From Sulfurimonas sp. SAG-AH-194-L11 (GTDB lineage: Bacteria; Campylobacterota; Campylobacteria; Campylobacterales; Sulfurimonadaceae), in the NCBI RefSeq assembly GCF_029215995.1, contig NZ_JAEMVB010000006.1, forward strand, positions 24,142 to 88,141: a stretch of 64,000 bases of DNA. The letters are read 5' to 3'. The notes beneath the pieces are model-generated. The model saw nothing but the letters and a program-made list of their open reading frames with translations, was not told the DNA's origin and did not search any database. Positions within the stretch are counted from its first letter, which is position 1. Each line of letters starts with the position of its first letter. This document shows positions 29,703 through 38,415 of this stretch, in pieces. A program made the translations under genes and the position numbers.

Positions 29703-31877
29703 ATGTCAAAAATCATTTGGTCAAAAATTGATGAAGCTCCGGCTTTAGCAACATACTCTTTACTCCCTATAGTTAACGCTTTTACGAAAGCTGCAGGTGT
29801 AGAAGTTGTAGTAAGTGATATTTCACTTGCAGGAAGAGTTTTATCTGCTATGGGTCTTGCAGAAGATGAACTTTCTAAATTAGGTGAAGTTGTACTTCAA
29901 GAAGATGGTAATATCATCAAGCTCCCAAACATTTCTGCATCTGTTGGTCAGCTTAAAGATTGTATTACTGAGCTTCAAGGTCAAGGTTATGATATTCCTA
30001 ATTATCCTGAAAACCCTAAAAATGATGCTGAAAAAGAGATTCAAGCTAAATATTCTACATGTTTAGGTTCTGCTGTTAACCCTGTTCTTCGTGAAGGTAA
30101 TTCAGATAGACGTGCTGCAAAAGCAGTTAAGAGATTCGCTCAAAAGAATCCACATAAATTACGTGCATTCCCAGAAAACCCTAAAGCATATGTTACACAT
30201 ATGGAAGGAAAGGGAGATTTCTTTGCTAACGAGAAGTCAGTAACTATTTCAAAAGCACAAAAAATTACTATCGCACTTAATGGAAAAGAATTAGGTTCAT
30301 TTGATGGTGTTGCTGATGAAATTCTTGATGGTACTTTTATGTCTATCTCTGCACTTAATGATTTTTACAAAAAAACTATTGAAGATGCTAAGAAAAATGG
30401 TGTTTTATGGTCACTACACCTTAAAGCTACAATGATGAAAATTTCAGATCCTATTATGTTTGGTTATGGATTTGTTGCATTTTTCCCAGAAGTATTTGCT
30501 AAGTATGCAGATGTATTCGCAGAACTTAATGTAAACCCAAATCAAGGTATGTCAGACTTAGAAAACAAGATTGCTGGTCATGAAAAAGAAGCTGAGATTA
30601 AAGCAGCATTTTTAGCAGTAGTTGAAGGTGATTCTCCAAAGATAGCTATGGTTGATTCAGACAATGGAAAGACTAACTTTAATGCATCTAACGATGTAAT
30701 TATTGATGCTTCTATGCCAGTTGTTGTTCGTGAAGGTGGTAAGCAGTGGGATAGAACTGGAGCTGCAGTAGAGTGTGTTGCTGTTATTCCTGATTCTACT
30801 TATGGTATGTTTCATGCTGAAATGGTTGCAGACTGTGTTAAAAATGGTCAGTATGATGTATCAACTATGGGTACAATGCAAAATATCGGTCTTATGGCTC
30901 AAAAAGCTGAAGAGTACGGTTCTCATCCAACTACATTTGAACTTGCTGAGGCTGGTACAGTAACTGTAACTGGTTCTGAAGATGGTGAGCTTATGAGTTT
31001 TGAATGTGAAGCTGGTGATATCTGGAGAATGTCTCGTACTAAAGATGTTGCGATTAAAGACTGGGTTCGTTTAACAGTTGAAAGAACTAAAATTGAAAAT
31101 GTACCAGCTGTTTTCTGGTTAGATAATAAGCGTGCACATGATGTTCAAATTAAAATCAAAGTAGATGCATTCCTTAAAGATCATGATACTACTGGTTTAG
31201 ATATTCAATTTATGAATGTAACTGATGCTACACGTTTTACAAATGCTCGTGTTCGCGAGGGTAAAACTACTATCGCTGTTACTGGTAATGTTCTTCGTGA
31301 CCACTTAACAGATATGTACCCAATCCTAGAGCTTGGAACATCTGCAAAAATGCTTTCTATTGTTCCTTTATTAGCTGGTGGTGGTTTATATGAGACTGGT
31401 GCTGGTGGATCTGCTCCTAAGCATGTTGAGCAATTCTTAAAAGAGGGTCACCTTCGTTGGGATTCTTTAGGTGAGATTTTAGCACTTGCTGAATCATTAC
31501 GTTTCTTAGGTATTAAACATGGTGATGCAAAATTAACTGCTTTAACTGCAGGTCTTGATGTTGCTAACGATGCTTACCTAGATAACAACAAAGAGCCAGG
31601 ACGTAAAGTTGGTCAACCTGACAATAAAGCTTCTCACTTCTTTGTAGCACAATACTGGGCTAAAGCACTTGCTGAAGGTGAAAATGCAGAATTAGCTGCA
31701 AAATTTGCTCCAGTTGCTAAAGAACTTAAGGAGAAAGAAGATATTATTATGTCTGAACTTCTTGCTGTTGAGGGGAAAGCTCAAGATATTGGTGGTTATT
31801 TCCATCCAGATGATGCTAAAGCTGAAAAAGCTATGCGTCCATCTGCTACTCTTAACGCTATAATCGACACTATTTAG
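29703..31877 (+). CDS. icd: Monomeric NADP-dependent isocitrate dehydrogenase
   Basis: The 724-residue protein is the large monomeric type (about 740 residues), unrelated in length to the 420-residue dimeric enzyme. MSKIIWSKIDEAPALATYSLLPIVNAF, the STCLGSAVNPVLREGNSDRRAA substrate loop and GGGLYETGAGGSAPKHVEQF are diagnostic. It interconverts isocitrate and 2-oxoglutarate and, in reverse-TCA bacteria, works in the carboxylating direction. It is the first gene of the icd-mdh-fumC-sucC-sucD block, though a terminator-like hairpin and 193 bases separate it from mdh. Confidence 0.97.
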   Translation: MSKIIWSKIDEAPALATYSLLPIVNAFTKAAGVEVVVSDISLAGRVLSAMGLAEDELSKLGEVVLQEDGNIIKLPNISASVGQLKDCITELQGQGYDIPNYPENPKNDAEKEIQAKYSTCLGSAVNPVLREGNSDRRAAKAVKRFAQKNPHKLRAFPENPKAYVTHMEGKGDFFANEKSVTISKAQKITIALNGKELGSFDGVADEILDGTFMSISALNDFYKKTIEDAKKNGVLWSLHLKATMMKISDPIMFGYGFVAFFPEVFAKYADVFAELNVNPNQGMSDLENKIAGHEKEAEIKAAFLAVVEGDSPKIAMVDSDNGKTNFNASNDVIIDASMPVVVREGGKQWDRTGAAVECVAVIPDSTYGMFHAEMVADCVKNGQYDVSTMGTMQNIGLMAQKAEEYGSHPTTFELAEAGTVTVTGSEDGELMSFECEAGDIWRMSRTKDVAIKDWVRLTVERTKIENVPAVFWLDNKRAHDVQIKIKVDAFLKDHDTTGLDIQFMNVTDATRFTNARVREGKTTIAVTGNVLRDHLTDMYPILELGTSAKMLSIVPLLAGGGLYETGAGGSAPKHVEQFLKEGHLRWDSLGEILALAESLRFLGIKHGDAKLTALTAGLDVANDAYLDNNKEPGRKVGQPDNKASHFFVAQYWAKALAEGENAELAAKFAPVAKELKEKEDIIMSELLAVEGKAQDIGGYFHPDDAKAEKAMRPSATLNAIIDTI

Positions 31878-31886
31878 TTTTAAGTT

Positions 31887-31925
31887 TACTATGTGCATTT
31901 ATGCACATAGTATTTCGTTTTTTAT
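31887..31925 (+). terminator. Intrinsic terminator after icd
   Basis: A 12-bp perfect dyad (TACTATGTGCAT / ATGCACATAGTA, 31887-31898 and 31901-31912) lies 10 bases after the icd stop and is followed by TTTCGTTTTTT. It separates icd from mdh transcriptionally. Confidence 0.75.
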
Positions 31926-32069
31926 ATGGTACTTATTTACTAGTTTTATACAAAAGGCGAAAAACCTTTCATAAATGATATCTTATTATACTTAAGTGAT
32001 GTGTGTTAGCACATACTGTTTAAGTGTATCTCTGATTGGTATCATACTATTTAATATTAGGGAGTTTTA

Positions 32070-33026
32070 ATGAGTGTAGGAAAAAGAGTAGGGATAGTTG
32101 GTGCCGGTAATGTTGGTGCGACAGTGGCATATTCTCTAGTAATGCTTGGTGCATGTCATGAAGTAATTTTACGTGATAATAAAATTGATGTAGCAAGAGG
32201 AAAGGCATTAGATATGTCTCAAGCTGCATCTGCTGTAAGAAGTCATACTGTTGTTAAAGTTGCTGAGGAAATGTCAGACTTAATAAACTGTGATGTTGTT
32301 GTTATAACTGCTGGTAGTCCAAGACTTCCTGGTATGAGTCGTGATGACTTACTTATGATAAATGCAAAAATTACGAAAGAAGTTATACAAGGTGTAGCTA
32401 AATACTCTCCTGATGCTATCATTATAATGGTTTCAAATCCTTTAGATGCAATGACTTATGTTGCACTTAAAGAGAGTGGTTTTGATAGAAGCCGTGTTAT
32501 TGGTATGGCTGGAATCTTAGACAGTTCAAGAATGGCTGCATTTATTCAAGAAAAGCTTGGATATGGTGGTGGACAAATACGTGCATCTGTTATGGGTGGT
32601 CATGGTGATGATATGGTTCCTCTACCTCGTTATTCAACAGTAGCAGGAGTTCCTCTTTCTGATGTATTAACTGATGCTGAGATAGATGAGATAGTTGAGC
32701 GTACTCGTAAGGGTGGGGCTGAAATAGTAGGACATTTAAAAACAGGTTCAGCATATTATGCTCCTGCAAAATCAACTGCTATTATGGTAAATGCAATACT
32801 TAAAGATACTAAGCAAATTTATCCTTGTGCAGTTCTCCTCGAAGGTGAATATGGCTTTAGCGATGTCGTTTCAGGTGTTCCTGTTATGATTGGTGCTAAT
32901 GGTGCTGAAAAAATCCTTGAAGTAACACTAAATACACAAGAGAAAGAGATGTTTAAAAATTCTTGTGAATCAGTGCAAGGGCTTATCGATACATTAAAAA
33001 ACAATAATTTTTTTGACGGAGAGTAG
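32070..33026 (+). CDS. mdh: Malate dehydrogenase
   Basis: The 318-residue LDH-like malate dehydrogenase shows the Rossmann [13 protein letters not shown] loop (about residues 8-20), acidic NAD selectivity Asp in LRDN, the [16 protein letters not shown] active loop with substrate-binding arginine, [12 protein letters not shown], and the catalytic His in [17 protein letters not shown] ribosome-binding site is 6 bases before the ATG. It interconverts malate and oxaloacetate; in a reverse TCA cycle it reduces oxaloacetate. fumC follows after 4 bases. Confidence 0.96.
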   Translation: MSVGKRVGIVGAGNVGATVAYSLVMLGACHEVILRDNKIDVARGKALDMSQAASAVRSHTVVKVAEEMSDLINCDVVVITAGSPRLPGMSRDDLLMINAKITKEVIQGVAKYSPDAIIIMVSNPLDAMTYVALKESGFDRSRVIGMAGILDSSRMAAFIQEKLGYGGGQIRASVMGGHGDDMVPLPRYSTVAGVPLSDVLTDAEIDEIVERTRKGGAEIVGHLKTGSAYYAPAKSTAIMVNAILKDTKQIYPCAVLLEGEYGFSDVVSGVPVMIGANGAEKILEVTLNTQEKEMFKNSCESVQGLIDTLKNNNFFDGE

Positions 33027-33030
33027 TAAA

Positions 33031-34422
33031 ATGAGTACAAGAATTGAAAAAGACACAATGGGCGAAATTGAAGTTCCTATAGATGCTTACTGGGCAGCTC
33101 AAACACAAAGAAGTATACAAAACTTTGCTATTGGTGAAGAGACTATGCCTTATGAGATTACAAGAGGTTTTTCTTATCTTAAAAAAGCTGTTGCACTTGT
33201 AAATGCAGATCTTGGTAAACTTGATCAAAAAAAAGCAGATGCGATAGCACAAGCTGCTGATGATATGCTAGCAGGAAAACTTGATGGAAATTATCCACTT
33301 GTTGTATGGCAGACAGGTTCAGGTACACAGTCTAACATGAACAACAATGAAGTTCTTGCAAACCGTGCTACTGAAATTCTTGGTGGGGACTTTAGAGTTG
33401 AAAAACTTATTCACCCAAATGATGATGTAAATAAATCTCAATCTTCTAATGATACTTACCCAACAGCACTTCATGTTGCAGCTGTCATATCAATGGAGAC
33501 ACAAGTACTTCCAGCAATTGCTAAACTTAAAAAAACATTAGCTGCAAAATCAGCAAAGTTTGAGTCAGTTGTAAAAATTGGACGTACACACTTACAAGAT
33601 GCAACTCCAATTACACTCGGTCAAGAGATTAGTGGTTGGGTTGAAATGCTTAACAAGTGTGAAAAAATGGCAAAAGATTCTCTAGAAGCAGTTCGTGAAC
33701 TTGCTATTGGTGGAACAGCTGTTGGAACAGGGCTTAACGCTCATCCAGAACTTGGTGAGAGAGTTGCTAAAAAGTTAAGTGAACTTACTGGTCATGATTT
33801 TATCACAGCACCAAATAAGTTCCATGCACTTACTTCTCATGATGCTCTTGTCTATTCTCATGGTGCCCTAAAAGCACTTGCAGCAGATATGATGAAAATT
33901 GCTAATGATGTTAGATGGTTAGCATCAGGTCCACGTTGTGGTCTTGGTGAGTTGGAGATTCCGGCAAATGAGCCAGGATCTTCAATCATGCCAGGAAAAG
34001 TTAATCCTACACAGGCTGAAGCTGTAACTATGGTTACATGTCAAGTTTTTGGTAACGATGTAGCTATTTCTATGGGTGCTTCACAAGGAAACTTTGAGTT
34101 AAATGTTTTCAAACCAGTAATTGCTTTTAACTATTTACAATCTTGTCGTTTACTTGCTGATTGTATTGTTTCATTTAATGATCATTGTGCTGTAGGCTTA
34201 GAACCTGTTGTAGATAAAATCGATCACTTTTTACATGATTCTTTAATGCTAGTTACTGCTCTTAATCCATATGTTGGTTATGACAATGCAGCAAAAATTG
34301 CAAAAACTGCACATAAGAATAATTCTACTTTAAAAGAAACAGCTATAGAGCTTGGTCTTTTAACTGCAGAAGAGTTTGATAAGTATGTAATACCAGAAAA
34401 TATGATTGCACCAAAGGCTTAA
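33031..34422 (+). CDS. fumC: Class II fumarate hydratase
   Basis: The 463-residue iron-independent fumarase carries [44 protein letters not shown] and the signature [14 protein letters not shown] use the ATG at 33031, preceded by a GGAGAG ribosome-binding site at 33018-33023 inside the mdh end; an upstream in-frame alternative at 33013 would overlap mdh and add six residues not seen in the family. It interconverts fumarate and malate. Its position between mdh and sucC places it in one transcription unit with them. Confidence 0.96.
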   Translation: MSTRIEKDTMGEIEVPIDAYWAAQTQRSIQNFAIGEETMPYEITRGFSYLKKAVALVNADLGKLDQKKADAIAQAADDMLAGKLDGNYPLVVWQTGSGTQSNMNNNEVLANRATEILGGDFRVEKLIHPNDDVNKSQSSNDTYPTALHVAAVISMETQVLPAIAKLKKTLAAKSAKFESVVKIGRTHLQDATPITLGQEISGWVEMLNKCEKMAKDSLEAVRELAIGGTAVGTGLNAHPELGERVAKKLSELTGHDFITAPNKFHALTSHDALVYSHGALKALAADMMKIANDVRWLASGPRCGLGELEIPANEPGSSIMPGKVNPTQAEAVTMVTCQVFGNDVAISMGASQGNFELNVFKPVIAFNYLQSCRLLADCIVSFNDHCAVGLEPVVDKIDHFLHDSLMLVTALNPYVGYDNAAKIAKTAHKNNSTLKETAIELGLLTAEEFDKYVIPENMIAPKA

Positions 34423-34475
34423 AAACCAGTGCAAGAAAAATAAAATAAAATAAATTTAATAATTAAGGAGAATAA

Positions 34476-35648
34476 ATGAATATACATGAGTATCAAGCAA
34501 AACAAATTTTTGCTAAATATGGTGTTCCAACACCAAAAGGTATAATGGTTGAAAGCGTGCCCGCAGCAGTAAAAGCAGCAGAAGAACTTGGTGGTCCAGT
34601 ATGGGTTGTTAAAGCTCAAATTCACGCAGGTGGTCGTGGTCTTGGTGGTGGTGTTAAACTTGCTAAGTCTATTGAAGAAGTAAGAACATTATCAGAAGAA
34701 ATTCTTGGAATGACTCTTGTTACACATCAAACAGATGCTGCTGGTAAATTAGTACAAAAACTATACATCGAAGATGGTGCAGATATCAAAGCTGAATACT
34801 ATCTTTCTGTTGTTTTAGACAGAAAACTAGAAATGCCATCAATTGTTGCATCTACTGAAGGTGGAATGAACATTGAAGATGTTGCAGAAAATACTCCAGA
34901 AAAAATTATTAAAGTTCCAGTTGATCCAGCTATTGGTTTTCAGAGTTTTCACGGTCGTGAACTAGCATTTGGTCTTGGTATCACTGATAAAACAGAACAA
35001 AAAAATATTATCTCTTTTGCAAGTAAATTATTTAAGCTTTACATGGAAAATGATGCTGAGATGATTGAGATTAACCCTCTAGTAAGAACTGGTTCAGGTG
35101 AATTTTTAGCACTTGATGGAAAAATGGGATTTGACAACTCTGCACTTGGACGTCATCCAGATATCGAAGCTATGAGAGACTTATCTGAAGAAGATGCTGA
35201 TGAAGTTGAAGCTGCTAAATATGGCCTTTCATATGTTGCCCTTGATGGTGAAATCGGTTGTATGGTAAATGGTGCTGGTCTTGCTATGGGTACTATGGAT
35301 ACAATTAATCACATGGGTGGAACACCTGCTAACTTCCTTGATGTTGGTGGTAGTGCTAATGCCGAGACTGTTGCAAAAGGTTTTGAGATTATTCTTAGAA
35401 ATCCAAATGTAAAAGCAATTTTTGTAAATATTTTTGGTGGAATCGTTCGTTGTGACCGTATTGCTAATGGTATTATTGAAGCAACTAAAATTACAGATGT
35501 TAATGTACCTGTAATTGTACGTCTTGATGGAACGAATGCTCCAGAAGCATCTGAAATATTAAAAAAAGCAAATATATCTAACTTAATTGTCGGTGATGAC
35601 TTAGCAGATGGTGCTGCTAAAGCTGTTGCTGCTGCGAAAGGAAATTAA
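34476..35648 (+). CDS. sucC: Succinyl-CoA synthetase beta subunit
   Basis: The 390-residue protein has the ATP-grasp domain (MNIHEYQAKQIFAKYGVPTPKG at the start, WVVKAQIHAGGRGLGGGVKLA) and the C-terminal CoA ligase domain (GAGLAMGTMDTINHMGGTPANFLDVGG; FVNIFGGIVRCD). It pairs with SucD to interconvert succinate and succinyl-CoA. An AAGGAG ribosome-binding site precedes the ATG by 6 bases. Confidence 0.97.
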   Translation: MNIHEYQAKQIFAKYGVPTPKGIMVESVPAAVKAAEELGGPVWVVKAQIHAGGRGLGGGVKLAKSIEEVRTLSEEILGMTLVTHQTDAAGKLVQKLYIEDGADIKAEYYLSVVLDRKLEMPSIVASTEGGMNIEDVAENTPEKIIKVPVDPAIGFQSFHGRELAFGLGITDKTEQKNIISFASKLFKLYMENDAEMIEINPLVRTGSGEFLALDGKMGFDNSALGRHPDIEAMRDLSEEDADEVEAAKYGLSYVALDGEIGCMVNGAGLAMGTMDTINHMGGTPANFLDVGGSANAETVAKGFEIILRNPNVKAIFVNIFGGIVRCDRIANGIIEATKITDVNVPVIVRLDGTNAPEASEILKKANISNLIVGDDLADGAAKAVAAAKGN

Positions 35649-35652
35649 TTAA

Positions 35653-36528
35653 ATGTCTATACTAGTAAACAAAGATACAAAAGTAATCGTTCAAGGTTTC
35701 ACAGGTAAAGAGGGTTCTTTTCATGCTGAGCAATGTTTAGCATATGGAACTAAAATTGTTGGTGGTGTTACACCAAACAAGGGTGGTCAAACACACCTAG
35801 GAAAACCAGTTTTTAATACTGTAGCAGATGCTGTTAAAACTACTGGTGCTACTGTTTCTATGATTTTTGTTCCACCTGCTTTTGTTGGTGATGCTGTTAT
35901 GGAAGCTGCAGAAGCCGGAATTGAACTTGCTGTAATTATTACAGAAGGTGCTCCTGTTAAAGACATGCAAATGGCTAAAGCTCATGCAACTAAACATGGT
36001 ATGAAAACACTTGGGCCAAACTGTCCTGGTATTATCACGGCTGAAGAGTGTAAAATTGGAATTATGCCTGGTATGATTTTCAAAAAAGGTAATGTTGGAC
36101 TTATTTCAAAGTCTGGTACATTAACTTATGAAGGTGCTAACCAAGTTTGTAAAGAAGGTTTTGGTATTTCAACAGCTGTTGGAATAGGTGGAGATCCAAT
36201 TATTGGTCTTTCATATCTTCAACTTCTTCCAATGTTCGAAGCAGATCCAGAAACTGAGTGTATTGTTCTTATTGGTGAAATCGGTGGAGATCTTGAAATT
36301 CAAGCTGCTGCCTACATTAAAGATCATGTTACAAAACCAGTTGTTGCATTTATTGCAGGTCAAACTGCTCCTAAAGGTAAAACAATGGGTCATGCTGGTG
36401 CAATCGTATCAGGTTCTGCAGGTACTGCAGCGGAAAAAATGGCTGCACTAGAAGCTGCTGGTGCAACAGTTGTTGTTTCTCCTGCTGAAATCGGTCAAGC
36501 TGTCACTAAGGCAATGGCTAAAAAGTAA
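35653..36528 (+). CDS. sucD: Succinyl-CoA synthetase alpha subunit
   Basis: The 291-residue subunit has the CoA-binding Rossmann domain ([23 protein letters not shown]) and the ligase domain with the phosphohistidine in [24 protein letters not shown] and [14 protein letters not shown] are conserved segments. It starts 4 bases after sucC. In Campylobacter jejuni the 2-oxoglutarate:acceptor oxidoreductase genes oorDABC follow sucD; they do not follow here. Confidence 0.97.
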   Translation: MSILVNKDTKVIVQGFTGKEGSFHAEQCLAYGTKIVGGVTPNKGGQTHLGKPVFNTVADAVKTTGATVSMIFVPPAFVGDAVMEAAEAGIELAVIITEGAPVKDMQMAKAHATKHGMKTLGPNCPGIITAEECKIGIMPGMIFKKGNVGLISKSGTLTYEGANQVCKEGFGISTAVGIGGDPIIGLSYLQLLPMFEADPETECIVLIGEIGGDLEIQAAAYIKDHVTKPVVAFIAGQTAPKGKTMGHAGAIVSGSAGTAAEKMAALEAAGATVVVSPAEIGQAVTKAMAKK

Positions 36529-36776
36529 TGATAAAAACTTTAGAATTACAAGATCTAAGCTGTGGTGCTTGTGCTGAGACTATTAGAACTGGACTTGACC
36601 TTGCAGGTTTTACATCTGTAAAGGTTACTCTTTTAACTCATCCTCATACTGCATCAGCTGAGATCATAGATGATGAGCATTTTGAACTTTTCAAGTCAGT
36701 TTTAAGAGGTCATGGTTACCGTTTAGTTGGTGATGAACTACAAAGACCTGATAAACCATCAGGTGATTATGCTTAG
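36528..36776 (+). CDS. Small CxxC heavy-metal-associated-like protein
   Basis: The 82-residue protein has a CGAC metal-binding motif at residues 12-15 (DLSCGACAETI) and a beta-alpha-beta pattern like HMA domains (CopZ, MerP). The ATG overlaps the sucD stop codon, so it is cotranslated with the TCA genes. The second half (SVLRGHGYRLVGDEL) looks like the end of an HMA fold. The metal and partner are unknown; I do not call it CopZ because no copper gene is nearby. Confidence 0.65.
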   Translation: MIKTLELQDLSCGACAETIRTGLDLAGFTSVKVTLLTHPHTASAEIIDDEHFELFKSVLRGHGYRLVGDELQRPDKPSGDYA

Positions 36777-36795
36777 TAATCTTTACAGACACTTG

Positions 36796-36825
36796 AGGTA
36801 AGCTAAAATAGCTTACCTTTTTTTT
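36796..36825. terminator. Bidirectional-looking intrinsic terminator between the sucD operon and tetR
   Basis: The stem AGGTAAGCT / AGCTTACCT with loop AAAAT is followed by eight T residues (36818-36825), a textbook intrinsic terminator for the plus-strand genes. tetR is convergent, and on its strand the hairpin is followed by TCAAG rather than a T run, so termination of tetR here is less certain. Confidence 0.88.
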
Positions 36826-36853
36826 AAAATTTAATATTAATATTATTTAATAT

Positions 36854-37471
36854 TTATACTTTTATGCTTTCCCAAAAGAAATCTACATGCTTTTCAAAAT
36901 GTGTAGAGAAGGCATTGGTAGATAGTTCATCAAAATGCATTAAAGTGATTTGAAGCCTAATATAGAATAGGGTGGATAGAAACTCATAAGAAACCATCAT
37001 AGGATCACCAGAGCGAATAAGTGAGCTCTGCATCATGATAAAGAAACCTTCTGAAAGGACTTTAATATTTTTTTCATGAAATTCTGTCATAAACTCTGCT
37101 CTTAAGTCTCTATTTTGCATTAGTTCTATCATTAGCAATCTGAACATATTTTCATTCATTTTATCAAAGGTTAGCATCTTATGCTGGAGTGCAAATTTTT
37201 GTAAAAATGGTTTTCCTCTTGTTGCTAATTCTTTTATTTCTTCACTAGAAAGAGAGAAGGGCGAAGAGAAAATCCCCTTTGCTACCTCGAGAAATATCTC
37301 CTCTTTATTTTTATAATGATTATAGATAGCACTCTCTCTTATTCCAACTTCTGAAGCTATTTTTCTTACACTTGTACCTTTATACCCTAGTTTAGAGAAT
37401 AGGGTGGTTGATACTTTAAGTATTTTCTCTTTAGTTCCGCTACGCTTAGCAGGTATCGTATTTATAGGCAT
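36854..37471 (-). CDS. TetR/AcrR family transcriptional regulator
   Basis: The 205-residue protein has the N-terminal helix-turn-helix (KEKILKVSTTLFSKLGYKGTSVRKIASEVGIRESAIYNHYKNKEEIFLEV, about residues 12-62) and an all-helical ligand-binding C-terminal domain that I cannot assign. Four regularly spaced dyads lie in the 130 bases upstream and are the obvious candidates for its operators, which suggests autoregulation. It stands alone between the TCA operon and rnpB, with no efflux pump or other typical target gene adjacent. Confidence 0.9.
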   Translation of the reverse strand: MPINTIPAKRSGTKEKILKVSTTLFSKLGYKGTSVRKIASEVGIRESAIYNHYKNKEEIFLEVAKGIFSSPFSLSSEEIKELATRGKPFLQKFALQHKMLTFDKMNENMFRLLMIELMQNRDLRAEFMTEFHEKNIKVLSEGFFIMMQSSLIRSGDPMMVSYEFLSTLFYIRLQITLMHFDELSTNAFSTHFEKHVDFFWESIKV

Positions 37472-37491
37472 TTAAGCTCCTTTTATATACT

Positions 37492-37602
37492 ATGAACGCT
37501 TGTTAATAATGTATCTATTATATATGAACACTTGTTAATTATAGCTTATTTTATAAGAATAACTGTTCATATATTTATCTATATCAATGAACAGTTGTTC
37601 AT
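37492..37602. promoter_or_regulatory. Four phased TetR-type operator sites upstream of tetR and rnpB
   Basis: Sites at 37492-37507 (ATGAACGCTTGTTAAT), 37524-37539 (ATGAACACTTGTTAAT), 37555-37570 (AAGAATAACTGTTCAT) and 37587-37602 (ATGAACAGTTGTTCAT). The last is a perfect palindrome; the others match it at 13, 14 and 12 of 16 positions. Starts are 32, 31 and 32 bases apart, about three helical turns, so all sites face the same side of the DNA. They lie between the tetR start (37471) and the rnpB 5' end (37646). Confidence 0.75.
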
Positions 37603-37645
37603 CAATTAAAAAAGATATATAAAGGTTTTTTTAGTACAATTTCGT

Positions 37646-37970
37646 AGGTACAAGGATAGTTACTTGGGAATCTCCCAAGAGGAAAGTCCGAGCTGCTGTA
37701 AGACAGTGTTCCATTTAACTAATGGCCGTAGTAATACGAGGGAAAGTGCAACAGAGATTAGACTTCTTATGTTTTTAACGTAAGTAAAGGTGAAAAGGTG
37801 TGTGTAAGAGACCACCAGTCTCTATAGTGATATAGAGAGCTTGTAAACCCAACATGGCAGCAAGAAACAGATGGTTAGCGTCTTACAATGCTATTGTTTC
37901 GCTAGAGGCACAACGTAAGGTGTGCAGTAGATTAATAACTATTACTACAAAACTCGGCTTATTTGTACCT
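37646..37970 (+). ncRNA. rnpB: RNase P RNA (bacterial type A)
   Basis: The conserved core is visible: GAGGAAAGTCCGAGCT (P4 5' side, 37679 on), GGGAAAGTGCAACAGAGA, GTAAACCC, the CAGATGGTTAGCG region and the 3' P4 partner ACAAAACTCGGCTTAT. The ends were set by pairing of AGGTACAA (37646-37653) with TTGTACCT (37963-37970) as helix P1, with P2-like ATAGTTA pairing to TAACTAT. It processes the 5' ends of tRNA precursors. A promoter -10-like TAGTACAAT lies about 7-14 bases upstream. An ATG-started ORF inside it is not a gene. Confidence 0.95.
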
Positions 37971-38003
37971 CACATATTAATGTATAAACTCAAAATTTCT
38001 ACA

Positions 38004-38053
38004 ACCTCTATCGATATCTTAAAAACTGTTGTTTTTAAGATATCGATAGAGGT
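38004..38053. repeat. Perfect 23-bp inverted repeat with 4-base loop, downstream of rnpB
   Basis: Arms 38004-38026 and 38031-38053 are perfectly complementary over 23 bp (left arm begins ACCTCTATCGATATC) with loop TGTT. There is no T run after it, so it is not a standard intrinsic terminator, although it could end rnpB transcription or block 3' exonucleases. It starts 34 bases after rnpB, at the boundary of the accessory region. Confidence 0.93.
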
Positions 38054-38154
38054 ACTTCAAATGAAAAAATCAATAATATTTGTTTAGTGCATGTGCTACT
38101 CCACACATAGAACATACCCAAGACAATCTACTACAAATAACGATGAAATGATAA

Positions 38155-38280
38155 GGTAATCATAATATATTTGCTGAGTATAACTACGAATTTATAGATG
38201 TTAAGGGTAATATCCACTTTTTTACACTTAAAACTAATACAGATACTGAATACTTGATATTAGAAAATATGAAGTATTAA
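38155..38280 (+). pseudogene. Unrecognised gene remnant left of the CRISPR array
   Basis: An open frame of 41 codons without a start codon gives protein-like sequence (FAEYNYEFIDVKGNIHFFTL, then a Thr/Asp-rich stretch and YLILENMKY at its end). It begins right after an in-frame stop and looks like the C-terminal end of a lost gene. I do not recognise the family. The stretch 38054-38154 before it contains no supportable feature. Confidence 0.35.
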
Positions 38281-38289
38281 AGAATTAAA

Positions 38290-38415
38290 ATGATTTACAG
38301 TTTAGACAAGAAACTCTTTCTTAAACTTTTAAGTGTACTTTCCTATGAAGAACTATATACAAAGGTAGAATCTTTTAGACTTCTGTATGAGGTTTCTAAG
38401 CTACCTGTGCGGTAG
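38290..38415 (+). pseudogene. Short ORF running into the first CRISPR repeat
   Basis: ATG at 38290 opens a 41-codon frame (MIYSLDKKLFLKLLSVLSYE, then ELYTKVESFRLLYE) preceded by an A-rich AGAATTAAA stretch; the last seven codons and the stop are CRISPR repeat sequence. The N-terminal part has normal amino-acid composition, so this may be the beginning of a gene truncated where the array now stands. Family unknown. Confidence 0.35.

Noticed and set aside
33013..33030. Upstream start for fumC
   Set aside because: It would overlap mdh and lacks a ribosome site; the ATG at 33031 has GGAGAG at proper distance.
37854..38087. 77-codon ORF
   Set aside because: It overlaps the 3' half of rnpB and the following hairpin; the sequence is explained by RNase P RNA and has no protein family signal.
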